This document shows, piece after piece, positions 25,301 to 34,141 of a stretch of 64,000 nt of DNA (the first letter of the stretch is position 1; each line of letters begins with the position of its first letter). Position numbers and translations under genes: made by a program. The notes under the pieces are model-generated. The model was given only the letters and a program-made list of their open reading frames with translations, was not told the DNA's origin and ran no database searches. Origin of the DNA: a virus; IMG/VR virus record IMGVR_UViG_3300032245_001520, positions 18,345 through 82,344 of that record; one strand, 5' to 3'.

Positions 25301-26347
25301 TCAGAACGTTCCAAAATCCGCCGATGTGGTCACCAGCACGCCATCAACGATGTCAAGACCATCGCCGATGGTGATCTCGCCGAAGTTTCCAGCGACTTCA
25401 GCACCGAGGATGCTCTTCTGGGTTGCCTGTTGGATCTTGGCATAGGTGACGCCATTGTCAGCGATGCTGATTTCGCGGTTGGCACTGATGTCGCCACCAC
25501 CTTGCAGACCACCGCTGGTGGAGATGGTGGTTGTCTTGACGGCATACAGGACATCCGTGATTGCCTGGGTGACGGAACCGGGGGTTCCCAGCATCAGCCA
25601 TTGGCCCTGTGCCGAGGCGATCAGAGAGACAGCGACGTGCTCAGTGATCGAACCGGAGAGGTTCAGAATGGCGTAGTTTGGGTCGCTCTGCAGCAGACCA
25701 TAGGCATCAGCGATGACAACGACGTCGCCTGCCTCGGGAACGGTACTGTAGCCAGCACCTTCGGAGAAAGCAGCGACGTTGGCGAAGCCCCGAACGTTGG
25801 CCAGGTTGGTGGGAACGTTGGCCCAAACAGGCGCACCTTCGACTAGTTTGAGAAACTGGCCATCAGTGCCAGCGGGCAGGGCATCTTGCTTGGTCGCAAC
25901 ACTCTGAGCCAGGGCATCTAGTGCTTCCTGAACTGTGGTTGCAGACAGCTCATAGGTGTCGACGTAGGAAACCTGAGAGGCAGCCTGGTCGTCAGCACTC
26001 TGGTCTACCCAGACGGTCGCGGTGCCATTCCAGCTGAGGACTTGGCCAGCGGTGCCAGCAGCGGCAGGTTTGTCGATTTTGTCGGAGAGACCAGCGAGCG
26101 CATCGGAGGCGTCGCTCTGAGCAGAGGCAATCGCGGCGTAGTCATTCAGACTGACAGCAAACCATCCCTCCAAAGGGGTGGAGGCAGCGGTTTGAGTGCC
26201 GTCAATAGCGGTATAGAAGGAGGTGCCATCGCCGACGAAGAGGATCTTGTCAGCGAAGTTGAAAGCGATTTCACCAGCTTTCAGCGACGCGGGAGCGTTG
26301 CCGGCAGTGGTACTGCGGAGAAACTGAAGATGCTTAGGCAGTGTCAT
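25301..26347 (-). CDS. Tail fibre with Mtd-N-like N-terminus (348 aa)
   Basis: Residues 1-50 (HLQFLRSTTAGNAPASL, KAGEIAFNFADKILFVGDG) resemble the N-terminal domain of major tropism determinant-type fibres ('LR.GT......L..GE......lkiGDG'). The remainder consists of segments also used in the fibre family here: SGLSDKIDKPAAAGTAGQVL, EALDALAQSVATKQDA and a C-terminal ISTSGGLQGGGDIS...GDGLDIVDGVL. A rho-independent terminator follows 16 bases after the stop. The promoter-like decamer is 51 bases upstream. Probably a short tail fibre. Confidence 0.78.
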   Translation of the reverse strand: MTLPKHLQFLRSTTAGNAPASLKAGEIAFNFADKILFVGDGTSFYTAIDGTQTAASTPLEGWFAVSLNDYAAIASAQSDASDALAGLSDKIDKPAAAGTAGQVLSWNGTATVWVDQSADDQAASQVSYVDTYELSATTVQEALDALAQSVATKQDALPAGTDGQFLKLVEGAPVWANVPTNLANVRGFANVAAFSEGAGYSTVPEAGDVVVIADAYGLLQSDPNYAILNLSGSITEHVAVSLIASAQGQWLMLGTPGSVTQAITDVLYAVKTTTISTSGGLQGGGDISANREISIADNGVTYAKIQQATQKSILGAEVAGNFGEITIGDGLDIVDGVLVTTSADFGTF

Positions 26348-26398
26348 TTTTGAAACTCAAGGGGATATCGTTGGTTCACTTGCGCAATCGCGCTAATC

Positions 26399-26408
26399 GG
26401 TTTTACCC
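26399..26408 (-). promoter_or_regulatory. Promoter-like decamer, 348-aa fibre gene
   Basis: GGGTAAAACC followed by GATTAG, 51 bases before the ATG. Confidence 0.58.
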
Positions 26409-26409
26409 G

Positions 26410-26637
26410 TCAGAAAACACCGTAGTCCAAGTTACCATCAAGACCGTCCCCTGCGATCACAAGTTCGCCATCTCGCACAAAAATGTTCGCACCTGAGTTG
26501 AGCATACCCGCACTGGTCTGTATACCAAACTGCTCTGCCTCCAGGATGTCGGGAGTGCGAAAAGGATCGTTGGGGATCTCTTCCGTCGGGTCGAACGGTT
26601 CCGCAGCGTTTATGTTCTTGCGTTGCCTCGGAATCAT
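26410..26637 (-). CDS. Small paralogous protein A (75 aa)
   Basis: Contains EEIPNDPFRTPDI, then EQFGIQTSAGMLNSG and GLDGNLDYGVF. The neighbouring 65-residue protein has the same landmarks (PNEPF, EEFLIQSGDKM-x-SGA, GLVGDIDCGV), so the two are paralogues. Two possible ATGs exist, 26643 and 26637; the inner one gives 20 bases to the promoter-like decamer, matching other units. Function unknown; possibly a small virion or fibre-associated protein. Confidence 0.6.
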   Translation of the reverse strand: MIPRQRKNINAAEPFDPTEEIPNDPFRTPDILEAEQFGIQTSAGMLNSGANIFVRDGELVIAGDGLDGNLDYGVF

Positions 26638-26657
26638 GCCCATGACGCTGTCTGGGG

Positions 26658-26667
26658 GATTTTACCC
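26658..26667 (-). promoter_or_regulatory. Promoter-like decamer (variant), 75-aa gene
   Basis: Variant GGGTAAAATC followed by CCCCAG, 20 bases before the ATG at 26637 (14 bases before the alternative ATG). Confidence 0.55.
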
Positions 26668-26670
26668 GGT

Positions 26671-26868
26671 TCACTCACCTAAGACACCGCAGTCTATGTC
26701 ACCAACAAGGCCTCTAGCTTCGATTGCTGTTGTCTCGCCTTCGACAATCAGAGCGCCGCTGGGCATCATTTTGTCACCAGACTGGATCAAAAACTCTTCG
26801 TTGTCGTTGACAAAGGGTTCGTTGGGGACTGGCTGGTTAGGGTTGAAGGATGGGGTGTTGATGGCCAT
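26671..26868 (-). CDS. Small paralogous protein B (65 aa)
   Basis: Paralogue of the 75-residue protein next to it: NPNQPVPNEPFVNDNEEF, MMPSGALIVEGE and GLVGDIDCGV line up with that protein. It lies 2 bases after the stop of the first lectin-like paralogue, so it is translated as the last gene of that unit. Its own 3' end is followed at once by a promoter-like decamer. Function unknown. Confidence 0.6.
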   Translation of the reverse strand: MAINTPSFNPNQPVPNEPFVNDNEEFLIQSGDKMMPSGALIVEGETTAIEARGLVGDIDCGVLGE

Positions 26869-26870
26869 GG

Positions 26871-28031
26871 TTAGATGCTCGCGTGAAGGGAGTTGGCAAT
26901 GTTGAGCAAGGTTTGGTCGGGTGGGAGGTCGGCAGGATCACCGATCCACCAGGCAACGGTGACGATGGGGGAAGACCAGTTATTTGCGGCGGAAGCAGGG
27001 GCGGCTCCGCCGATAAACTGAGACCCGTTGACGTACCCTGTGGAAGTGGTGACCACCCCGTTCGTCAGAGTGGCTGCACCGTTGATTGAGGAACGTGTTG
27101 CTTGCCCCGGACCCCGGTCGATGAACAGGTAGGTGTTTTTACCGAGGGTTGTCGTGTTTATAGTCTGTTCCCCGAAGCTTCGGGTGATTCCGTTGTCGAC
27201 GTAGAAGGTGGTGCCGTTTCGTGTGAATGACAGGTTCTTTCCGCTCACAAATGTGGCGTTACTTGCAAACTCGTACACCCTACCACTTGCAGGGGAGGTT
27301 GCTGCGTTGAACTGAAAGATGAACCAACAAGCAGTACCTGTTTGGGGGGAGCCAGTCTGAGAGGCAACGTTGGTGAACTTTCGGACGGCTTGATCTGTTC
27401 CCGACGTCGGCCCCATTAGCTGGCCACAGTAACGCAGGGTGGGTGCGGGGACGGTGCCTCCGATGATGTCACAAGTCGCCTGAACGCTAAGACCGCTCGC
27501 CTGGTCATACCAACGTTGTAGGCTCACGTAAGTAGACCCGGTTAGGGGTGCGTAGTTCGCCATTGTCCAGTTGTTCGCCGAAGCGTTGTCAGTGACGTTG
27601 CGGCATTGAAACCACGCAGGGGTTGTCCACCCGGATGTCATCTGCCCTAGCATCGGCGTGTAGGAGCTTGTCACCTGCTGCTTCATCGAGTAGATGTGAA
27701 CCCCAGTCAGACTCGGCAGAAGGTCGAACGGCAGCGGCGGATTCATGTCGACGGCGTTAAACCATGAGTACCCGTAAGTGTTCAACTGTTGGAGATTGGT
27801 ATCGTACCACATCTCGCCAGGGGAGTTTCCTGCAGATCCCGCCGGGGTGGAGTTTGGTACGGTGGTCCCGACCTCGACAGGGCCCACTTTGCTAATGTCG
27901 CCACTAGAGCTTTTGAAGAAAATGCCGCCGCTTGTGGGGTTGAAATTTAGTCCCAGCTCGCCGCTTAGCAGGTCTCCAGGTTGGGGGCGTTTGTTTGCGG
28001 TGCCTGAGCGCTTGAGCAGAAAAGTTGACAT
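26871..28031 (-). CDS. Lectin-like tail adhesin paralogue 1 (386 aa)
   Basis: Residues 1-95 are the shared module (LLKRSGTANKRP, SGELGLNFN, KVGPVEVGTTVPN, GEMWYDTN). The body carries landmarks found in all seven neighbours: GVHIYSMKQQV near residue 108, a strand TACWFIFQFNA around 230, KNTYLFIDRGPG followed by a short N-G hairpin around 295, then VAWWIGDPADLPP and a terminal helix ending LHASI. The two-sheet, strand-rich pattern suggests a concanavalin A/LamG-like fold, but no lectin motif is conclusive. Closest in pattern to paralogue 4 at 30461. Confidence 0.78.
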   Translation of the reverse strand: MSTFLLKRSGTANKRPQPGDLLSGELGLNFNPTSGGIFFKSSSGDISKVGPVEVGTTVPNSTPAGSAGNSPGEMWYDTNLQQLNTYGYSWFNAVDMNPPLPFDLLPSLTGVHIYSMKQQVTSSYTPMLGQMTSGWTTPAWFQCRNVTDNASANNWTMANYAPLTGSTYVSLQRWYDQASGLSVQATCDIIGGTVPAPTLRYCGQLMGPTSGTDQAVRKFTNVASQTGSPQTGTACWFIFQFNAATSPASGRVYEFASNATFVSGKNLSFTRNGTTFYVDNGITRSFGEQTINTTTLGKNTYLFIDRGPGQATRSSINGAATLTNGVVTTSTGYVNGSQFIGGAAPASAANNWSSPIVTVAWWIGDPADLPPDQTLLNIANSLHASI

Positions 28032-28032
28032 G

Positions 28033-29199
28033 TCAGATGCTCACGTGAAGGGTGTCGGCGATTGCCTTGATTTGTGCGGCTGTTGGGCAGTTGACAGTGG
28101 TGCCGATCCAGTACGCACAGGTCACGATGCCGTTGTTCCACTCTCTGTTGGCCTGCCGTGTACTGCCAGCACCGCCGACCCCCAACCCCTGACTGCCCAC
28201 GGTGTATACGCCGGTGAAAGACGTTCCCGTCTGGAGTGCTCCCCCATTGAGCGAGTACGAGACGGCGGTGCCAGTGTCATGGACCATGATCGTGTTCTTT
28301 CCGCCCACAGCGCCGTTCAAAGCTAAATTCGTGAAAACATTTCCATAGGACCGGTCAAACCTGATATTCTGCGTTGTGCCAACCCGAAGAAGTGAGAAAG
28401 ACCCAGTGCCGAAAGTTCCAGAAGATGAGGCGCCTTCGAACAACGGTGGATTGCCCACCGGACTGCTCGGGTCCGCAGAGTTAAACTGAACGATGCACCA
28501 GAACGCAGCCCCAGTCTCGGTCGCTGAGACCAGGTTGGGCGCGTCGTAGAACGCTCGGGACAATGCATCGTTGGAAGGTTTGAACCCAATGAGTTGCCCT
28601 ACTTGGCCAAGAGGGACAGCGCTGGAGTTCGCATAAATCTGCGCCCCACCCGTGCTGACGAGAGTGCGAGAAGCCACCTGGTCATACAGACGAAAGGCAT
28701 CCACCCAAGAACCCGACTCCTGATAGTTTCTGAGCCAACTGTTCTGAATGTTGTTGACGGAACTTGAAGGAATAGGATTAATGTTGCTGCTATCGATCTG
28801 CTGCTTGACGCCCATTGTGTATGGAGTGGCCGTGTCAGAGAACTGCGGCCCAACAAGCCACTTGACTCCGTAAACGTGAAGGGGGCGACCGGCTGTTGGC
28901 AGAGTCGAGAAGAAGTCCTGAGCGAAGGAGTTTGTCGTGGCAGCCCACCCTGTACCGTTGTACACTCTGAGAGTGTTCATCGTGGTGTCGAGCCACGTCT
29001 CTCCTCTACAGGCATCCGCAGGAGCCACGGCGGCGACCTGTGCAGGGCCAACTTTCCTCAGATTGCTGCTGGAGTCCCGGTAGAACAGACCCAAACTACT
29101 GTCGTTGTTGTTGAGGACGAGCTCCCCCGCATAAAGACCCCCTACGAAAGGTCTGGCGTTTGCTGTTGACGATCTTTTAATCAGGAAAGAGATGCTCAT
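28033..29199 (-). CDS. Lectin-like tail adhesin paralogue 2 (388 aa)
   Basis: Starts at the ATG that overlaps the upstream TAA (TAATG), giving MSISFLIKRSSTANARP; a longer in-frame reading overlaps the previous gene. Shared module at 1-90 (AGELVLNNND, LRKVGPAQVAAV, GETWLDTT). The body has PLHVYGVKWLVGPQF, AAFWCIVQFNSADP, KNTIMVHDTGTAVSYS and CAYWIGTTVNCPT, ending LHVSI. Closest in pattern to paralogue 5 at 31645. Probably a receptor-binding or carbohydrate-binding tail protein. Confidence 0.78.
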   Translation of the reverse strand: MSISFLIKRSSTANARPFVGGLYAGELVLNNNDSSLGLFYRDSSSNLRKVGPAQVAAVAPADACRGETWLDTTMNTLRVYNGTGWAATTNSFAQDFFSTLPTAGRPLHVYGVKWLVGPQFSDTATPYTMGVKQQIDSSNINPIPSSSVNNIQNSWLRNYQESGSWVDAFRLYDQVASRTLVSTGGAQIYANSSAVPLGQVGQLIGFKPSNDALSRAFYDAPNLVSATETGAAFWCIVQFNSADPSSPVGNPPLFEGASSSGTFGTGSFSLLRVGTTQNIRFDRSYGNVFTNLALNGAVGGKNTIMVHDTGTAVSYSLNGGALQTGTSFTGVYTVGSQGLGVGGAGSTRQANREWNNGIVTCAYWIGTTVNCPTAAQIKAIADTLHVSI

Positions 29200-30458
29200 T
29201 ATGTGCTCACCGTTGCGTGAAGGAGTGTTGCCGCGTTTCGCACTGCGGTTTGTGACGCGATGTTGGCAGGGGTGCCGACCCAAGCAGCTAGTGCGGTGTA
29301 CGCGTTGCTGTTCCCGAAGTTGCTAGAAGCATTGGCAACGACCGATTGTCCCCCTAGCCAGGCGTAATTGAGACTGTAAGCTCCGCCTTGACTAACGGTT
29401 GTCACAGTTGGCGTGGTCCAAGCACCGCCGTTGTACGAGTACTGAATAAGTCCTCCGGCAGTTCCGCTGTCCCAGAACGCGAAAGTCGAGACCTGACCTG
29501 TCATGTTAGGCACCGCACAGTCGTACTGGGTTCGAGTATTTCCAGCCCCGATAAGACGGGACAGACGGACAATCGTGGTGGAGGGTACCCAGGCACCTAT
29601 GCCACCTCCTGTCCATCCGCCGTTAGTCCCCCCGAACTCAAAAACTTGGGGGCCCGACGCGGCACCCGCATTGTACACAAACTGCACGATCCACCACCCG
29701 GCGTTGCCAGTCGTGTAACCAGTTGCAGTCCGAGCGTCACGGAACTTGCGGTTAGAGTTCGAGGTGACGGAGATGAGACCGTACATGTTACCGACTTTCA
29801 CGGGAGGGAGGGGGAACCCTTTATCTGCAAACTCCGGATTCCCGTTGGCAATGGCCCCTCCAGACAGAGTCCTACCAGACACCTGGTCGATAATCATCGG
29901 AACTTGAATGATGCCGTCAGAGTCGTACAGGTAGGTGCCCATTGTCTTTTGATTGGACTCCACCCAGTTCAGTGCCCTGACGGGTTCAGCGCTGTTGCCA
30001 ATGCTACTAGCAGCAGTCAGAAAATTCCACCCGTTGCCGCTGGCGCGCCGATCGCTGTAGAGGTCGATGAGACCCCAGACATGCGAGGGGGGTGCGGCTG
30101 CCCCACCTGCTGTGGTCAGCCCGTCAAAGGGAAGAACTGTTCTACTTGCGGCTTGACGAAGCCAAGCGCTGCCGTCATACGCATACAGAGAAGGAAAGGG
30201 CAACCCGGATCCCAACGGGTTCGGCTGCAACCAAGTCTCTCCTAGGCTATTACCGGAGGATCCAGGGGGGTTGAGGTTAGGCTGGTCTATGGATGTCTGA
30301 GTTGGCCCTATTTTTCCTACAGATCCGGAACTTGTAAGAGTGTAGATTCCCCCGTTGAGTCTGTTCTCGTTCAGGGCGAGTTCTCCTGACTGTAGTTGGG
30401 CAGGACTTGGCCTCTTTTCTATAGTGCTGCTGCGCTTGAGTAGGATTGAGACTGCCAT
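29199..30458 (-). CDS. Lectin-like tail adhesin paralogue 3 (419 aa)
   Basis: Module at 1-105 (LLKRSSTIEKRP, SGELALNENRLNGGIYT, KIGPTQTSIDQPN, LGETWLQPN). Body landmarks: PSHVWGLIDLYSD, NAGWWIVQFVYNAG, FWDSGTAGGLIQYSYNGG, ALAAWVGTPANIAS, and LHATVST at the end. It is the longest of the seven, mainly because of an expanded module and an extra loop around residues 150-190. Its stop codon overlaps the next start by one base. Confidence 0.78.
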   Translation of the reverse strand: MAVSILLKRSSTIEKRPSPAQLQSGELALNENRLNGGIYTLTSSGSVGKIGPTQTSIDQPNLNPPGSSGNSLGETWLQPNPLGSGLPFPSLYAYDGSAWLRQAASRTVLPFDGLTTAGGAAAPPSHVWGLIDLYSDRRASGNGWNFLTAASSIGNSAEPVRALNWVESNQKTMGTYLYDSDGIIQVPMIIDQVSGRTLSGGAIANGNPEFADKGFPLPPVKVGNMYGLISVTSNSNRKFRDARTATGYTTGNAGWWIVQFVYNAGAASGPQVFEFGGTNGGWTGGGIGAWVPSTTIVRLSRLIGAGNTRTQYDCAVPNMTGQVSTFAFWDSGTAGGLIQYSYNGGAWTTPTVTTVSQGGAYSLNYAWLGGQSVVANASSNFGNSNAYTALAAWVGTPANIASQTAVRNAATLLHATVST

Positions 30459-30460
30459 AG

Positions 30461-31639
30461 TTACGACACCCAGAGCTGGTCAGAAATTTGCTTGAGGAGT
30501 GCGTTCGTTGGCATATCGACCGGGGCTCCGACCCACCAGGCCACAGTGGCGATGGGAGCGTTCCACTGCTGGGGGACAAAACTGGTGCCGGTCACAATGG
30601 GACCGCCGACGGCGAAGCAGCCGTTCTGGTATCCAGTGTTGAAAGAGAGAGGTCCATTCGTAAGTGCGCCCCCGTTCACCGAGTACTGGATGTTGGTTCC
30701 GGGCCCACGGTCGCAGTAGAGGATGACGTTCTTGTTCCCAGTGGAGTATGCGATTTGCAGGTCGACGCTGGTTCCGTTGCATCTCGCGAACACGGTGTTG
30801 TTTGCACCGTTGCGAATGATCTGTAAGCTCTTCCCTCCCACGAAGTTGTTGATCGCAGGCCCGAACTCGCAGATATACCCGTTGTTCGGCACTCTACCCG
30901 CTTCGCCGCTGAACACGGCCATTACCCAGCAGGCGTTGCCGTCCTGCCTGGTGACTGTCGTGCCGTCGAGCATCACACGACCCTGATAGTCAGTCAGCGC
31001 AGTCGGAGCGTAGGCACCACCGCAGTCGCCACCGTACAAAGAGTAGAGTACAGGAGGCCCGTCTGTCTCAGTTGTGTCTCCCTGGAGATGGCGAGTGCCG
31101 ACCTGGTCGTACCAGCGAGTCATCGTGGCGTACCAACTGCCGGTGTTGGCACTGTTGTTGCTGGTCCAGATGAGGGCATTCGTCCAAGGTTTACTTGTCC
31201 ACAGAGGTACCGGAATCAGATTCCTGTCACCGAGTTGCGTATCGAAACTGAACGCGAGAGGGCTGCTAGTGTTAGTAAGTTGTTTCTGCGTCGAGTAAAT
31301 GTGGACTCCGGTCGTGCTCGGCAGCAGGTCGAACGGCAGCGCTGGGTTCATGGGCACGCCGACCCACCCATTGGCTCCAGTGAAAGTCTTGAGCGAGTTC
31401 TGTGTCGTGTCGAGCCACATCTCGCCTAGGGAGTTGCCAGCGAAGCCAGCAGGTGTGGCATTCGGCGCAGTCGTGCCAACGTGCACCGGGCCAGCTTTCG
31501 ACAGGGCACCACCAGCGTCCTTGAAGAAGATGCCGGGGGATGCTGTGTTGGTGTTGAGCGCTAGTTCGCCGTCAGCGAGGAGGGCGGGATCGGGTCGTTT
31601 GTTGGCGACTGCGCTGCGTTTCAGGAAAAAGTTTGCCAT
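30461..31639 (-). CDS. Lectin-like tail adhesin paralogue 4 (392 aa)
   Basis: The ATG at 31639 (MANFFLKRSAVANKRPDP) is used; a start 9 bases earlier is possible. Module at 1-95 (DGELALNTN, KAGPVHVGTTAPN, GEMWLDTT). Body landmarks: GVHIYSTQKQLTN, NACWVMAVFSGEAG, KNVILYCDRGPGTN, VAWWVGAPVDMPT and a C-terminal helix ending LWVS. Shares with paralogue 1 the phrase FDLLPSTTGVHIYS just after the module, which suggests a relatively recent duplication of these two. Confidence 0.78.
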   Translation of the reverse strand: MANFFLKRSAVANKRPDPALLADGELALNTNTASPGIFFKDAGGALSKAGPVHVGTTAPNATPAGFAGNSLGEMWLDTTQNSLKTFTGANGWVGVPMNPALPFDLLPSTTGVHIYSTQKQLTNTSSPLAFSFDTQLGDRNLIPVPLWTSKPWTNALIWTSNNSANTGSWYATMTRWYDQVGTRHLQGDTTETDGPPVLYSLYGGDCGGAYAPTALTDYQGRVMLDGTTVTRQDGNACWVMAVFSGEAGRVPNNGYICEFGPAINNFVGGKSLQIIRNGANNTVFARCNGTSVDLQIAYSTGNKNVILYCDRGPGTNIQYSVNGGALTNGPLSFNTGYQNGCFAVGGPIVTGTSFVPQQWNAPIATVAWWVGAPVDMPTNALLKQISDQLWVS

Positions 31640-31644
31640 AGTTA

Positions 31645-32832
31645 TCAAATCAGGGCATGCATCTGAGACGCCAAAGATTGCATAGTCGCTGCCGTCGGAC
31701 AGTTGGCTGTGGTACCAACCCAGTAAGCGGCTGTGCAGAGAGCACAGTTCAAGTTTCGCGAGTTAGGCTGATAATCAGCGCCACCAATGTTCACGCCACC
31801 GTTGCCAATGATGTAATCTTGGTTTCTTGAGGTGTTGCCAGCCACAAGTGCGGAACCGTTGATGCTCATTTGAACGTTACCCGTGCCGTTGTCGTAGTAG
31901 AGAAGTGTGTTTTTGGCGTACTGCGTCGTGTCACAAACGATGTTGTTGTTGAACATGTACGGGTCGGTGCCATCCACTCGCCTGGCGATAAGCAGGTTGC
32001 TTCCTGTTCCCCTCTGAATGGTGACAGACCCGTTTCCGTAAGTGTTTTCTGAGGACCACAGCTCCATGACGATTTGGCCGTTGTTGGTGTTGGGGGCAGA
32101 AAGATTGAACTGAAGGATGCACCAGAACGCTGGCCCCTGCTCAGTCGCCTGAGGAATGGTCGACTGGAGATCTTTCCAGTACCGAGTGGCATTGTCCGCA
32201 TTGGAGGGCACTGGACCCCACAGGTTTCCAACGAGCGGTGTCCCCGTGATTCCGGCAGCGGGCCAGTACCAGGGAACGTTGCCGACCAGAGTGCGGTTGC
32301 CGGTTTGATCGAAAAATCGTTGACACGTGGAGTCGCTTTCGCCATTGACGATGGTGGCGGGCCAACTGTTCTGAATGGTGTTGTTAGTCGACGCTGGAAC
32401 GTAAACCTGCTGGTTCGGCGCGTTCGCCGTCTGGATGCAGCATGTGAACCCCGACCCGACCTTCGCTGTGGACGAAATCGAAACCCACTGCCGGGTGCTC
32501 CAGACATGAAGAGGAGTCTGCACCCCTGAGAGAGACCCGAGCACTCTGCTGCTGGTGCCAGGTGCGGCGGCACGGTACCACGAGGAAGCACCACGAACGT
32601 TCAGCCAGGGACCAGTCGTGTCGAGCCAGGTGGAACCGACTGTCGGGTTGACCGGGGCAGCCACAGACTGCGTGGCCGGACCCACTTTGACTAAGGACCC
32701 AGCGGAGTCCTTCAGGAAGATTCCGGGGGAGGATGCATTGTTATTGATATTGAGCTCGCCTTCGGCCAGATTGCCGACTGTCGGCTGGGCGTTGGCCGTT
32801 GAACTTCTTCGAAACAAGAATGAGACTGCCAT
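31645..32832 (-). CDS. Lectin-like tail adhesin paralogue 5 (395 aa)
   Basis: Module at 1-90 (LFRRSSTANAQP, EGELNINNN, KVGPATQSVAAP, STWLDTT). Body landmarks: PLHVWSTRQWVS, PAFWCILQFNLSAP, KNTLLYYDNGTGNVQMS, AAYWVGTTANCPT and MHALI at the C-terminus. Lies 5 bases from paralogue 4 and 3 bases from paralogue 6, so the set is translated as a chain with short gaps. Confidence 0.78.
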   Translation of the reverse strand: MAVSFLFRRSSTANAQPTVGNLAEGELNINNNASSPGIFLKDSAGSLVKVGPATQSVAAPVNPTVGSTWLDTTGPWLNVRGASSWYRAAAPGTSSRVLGSLSGVQTPLHVWSTRQWVSISSTAKVGSGFTCCIQTANAPNQQVYVPASTNNTIQNSWPATIVNGESDSTCQRFFDQTGNRTLVGNVPWYWPAAGITGTPLVGNLWGPVPSNADNATRYWKDLQSTIPQATEQGPAFWCILQFNLSAPNTNNGQIVMELWSSENTYGNGSVTIQRGTGSNLLIARRVDGTDPYMFNNNIVCDTTQYAKNTLLYYDNGTGNVQMSINGSALVAGNTSRNQDYIIGNGGVNIGGADYQPNSRNLNCALCTAAYWVGTTANCPTAATMQSLASQMHALI

Positions 32833-32835
32833 GAT

Positions 32836-34077
32836 TTACACCGATGCGTGAAGAGAAACGGCAGCGGCCAACAGCGATGCCTGTGTGGGCATACCTGCGT
32901 TATTGCCAACGTAGTAAACGCAAGCGGAGATGGGGTTGGCGTTGCCGAAGTTGTTGGCAGCGATTGCGTCTCCGGAGTTCCTTCTTCCTAAGAACATTCT
33001 GGAGTCAGTGTAGTTCGAGTTGGAGGAAACACCGGACTCCAGGAAGGCTGTCCACGCACCACCGTTGAAGGAGTAACGAAGGACTGTGCCGTCGTCGTAG
33101 ACTGCGAAGGTGTTCTTGTTGTTGTCGCCGGTGTTGAAGGCCAGGGCAGCGGTGGTGCGAATGCTCGTGGCTCCGGAGATGCCCCTGTAATAGGTGATGT
33201 TACCGGCCCCCCTGTTAACGTCGATAGCGACGGAGGCATTCCCCCACGCGCCGTCCGTTTGTGTGAAGGTCATGAAACGACGACCATTCTCAGTGGCGCC
33301 GTTCAGACCAAACTGGCAAGTTATCCAGAAGTTCGTTCCAGTGGTTCCCCCACCGACAGCGTCTATCCACCCGCGAGAGATGTTGTCAGTGTAGCAGCAA
33401 GGGGCGAAGAGGGAACCGACTCTCCACCAGTTGCCGCTGCCTACCACGTTGACAGTGGCGCCGCCGAATCCAAAGATGGCGCCACTGTTGAGTGCTGAGA
33501 TAAGAGTCCGCTGCCGAGTCACCTGGTCGATGAGTTGGTAGCAGTGGCAGTAGTCCTCGACTGCGTTAAGGTTGTAGGTCGTCAGGTTGCAAGCAGCTGC
33601 GGATCCACCGCCACCACCGGCAAAGTTGCAACCGGGGTTGGTGGTGGCGTTCGACGTCATGAACGTGAACGGTAGCTGACCGACGACGGGGTCAGTGTAA
33701 AGGTTGTTCATCCCCCAGGCGTGCTTAGGACTCACCTTGGTTCCCGATGCATTGACAAGGTTATCGAACGGGAGAGTCTGGTTCAAGTCGGGAAATGTCG
33801 ACCAAGCTCCGGTACTTACATTGAGCTTAGGCGCAGAGCCGGTCTGCAACCAAAACTCTCCGACCGTTGTTCCAGAGGATCCAACCGGATTTCCGTTGGG
33901 CGTGTTTGATGATACTTGAGCAGGTCCCAACTTCGAGATGGTGGTCCCGTTACTGTTCTTCAGGAACAGGCCGGGTGCCACTGCTGCGGTGTTAAGGGCA
34001 AGCTCTCCGAAGTCTATTTGAGTCGTGTCGGGACGTTTGTTCGCGACTGCCGACCGTTTTAACAAAAAATTGGCCAT
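32836..34077 (-). CDS. Lectin-like tail adhesin paralogue 6 (413 aa)
   Basis: Module at 1-100 (LLKRSAVANKRPDTT, FGELALNTA, KLGPAQVSSNTPN, GEFWLQTG). Body landmarks: KHAWGMNNLYTDP, a Gly- and Cys-containing insert (GGGGGSAAACN), NFWITCQFGLNG, KNTFAVYDDGTVLRYS, CVYYVGNNAGMPT and LHASV. A promoter-like decamer is 48 bases upstream of the ATG, so this gene appears to head the transcript that includes paralogues 5 to 1. Confidence 0.78.
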   Translation of the reverse strand: MANFLLKRSAVANKRPDTTQIDFGELALNTAAVAPGLFLKNSNGTTISKLGPAQVSSNTPNGNPVGSSGTTVGEFWLQTGSAPKLNVSTGAWSTFPDLNQTLPFDNLVNASGTKVSPKHAWGMNNLYTDPVVGQLPFTFMTSNATTNPGCNFAGGGGGSAAACNLTTYNLNAVEDYCHCYQLIDQVTRQRTLISALNSGAIFGFGGATVNVVGSGNWWRVGSLFAPCCYTDNISRGWIDAVGGGTTGTNFWITCQFGLNGATENGRRFMTFTQTDGAWGNASVAIDVNRGAGNITYYRGISGATSIRTTAALAFNTGDNNKNTFAVYDDGTVLRYSFNGGAWTAFLESGVSSNSNYTDSRMFLGRRNSGDAIAANNFGNANPISACVYYVGNNAGMPTQASLLAAAVSLHASV

Positions 34078-34125
34078 GAGGATAAGGGTCCCCCCAAATA
34101 ATCAGCCGAAGCTGTTTCTCTCAAG

Positions 34126-34135
34126 GGTTTTACCC
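34126..34135 (-). promoter_or_regulatory. Promoter-like decamer, adhesin paralogues 6 to 1
   Basis: GGGTAAAACC followed by CTTGAG, 48 bases before the ATG of paralogue 6; probably drives six consecutive adhesin genes. Confidence 0.6.
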
Positions 34136-34141
34136 TCGCCT

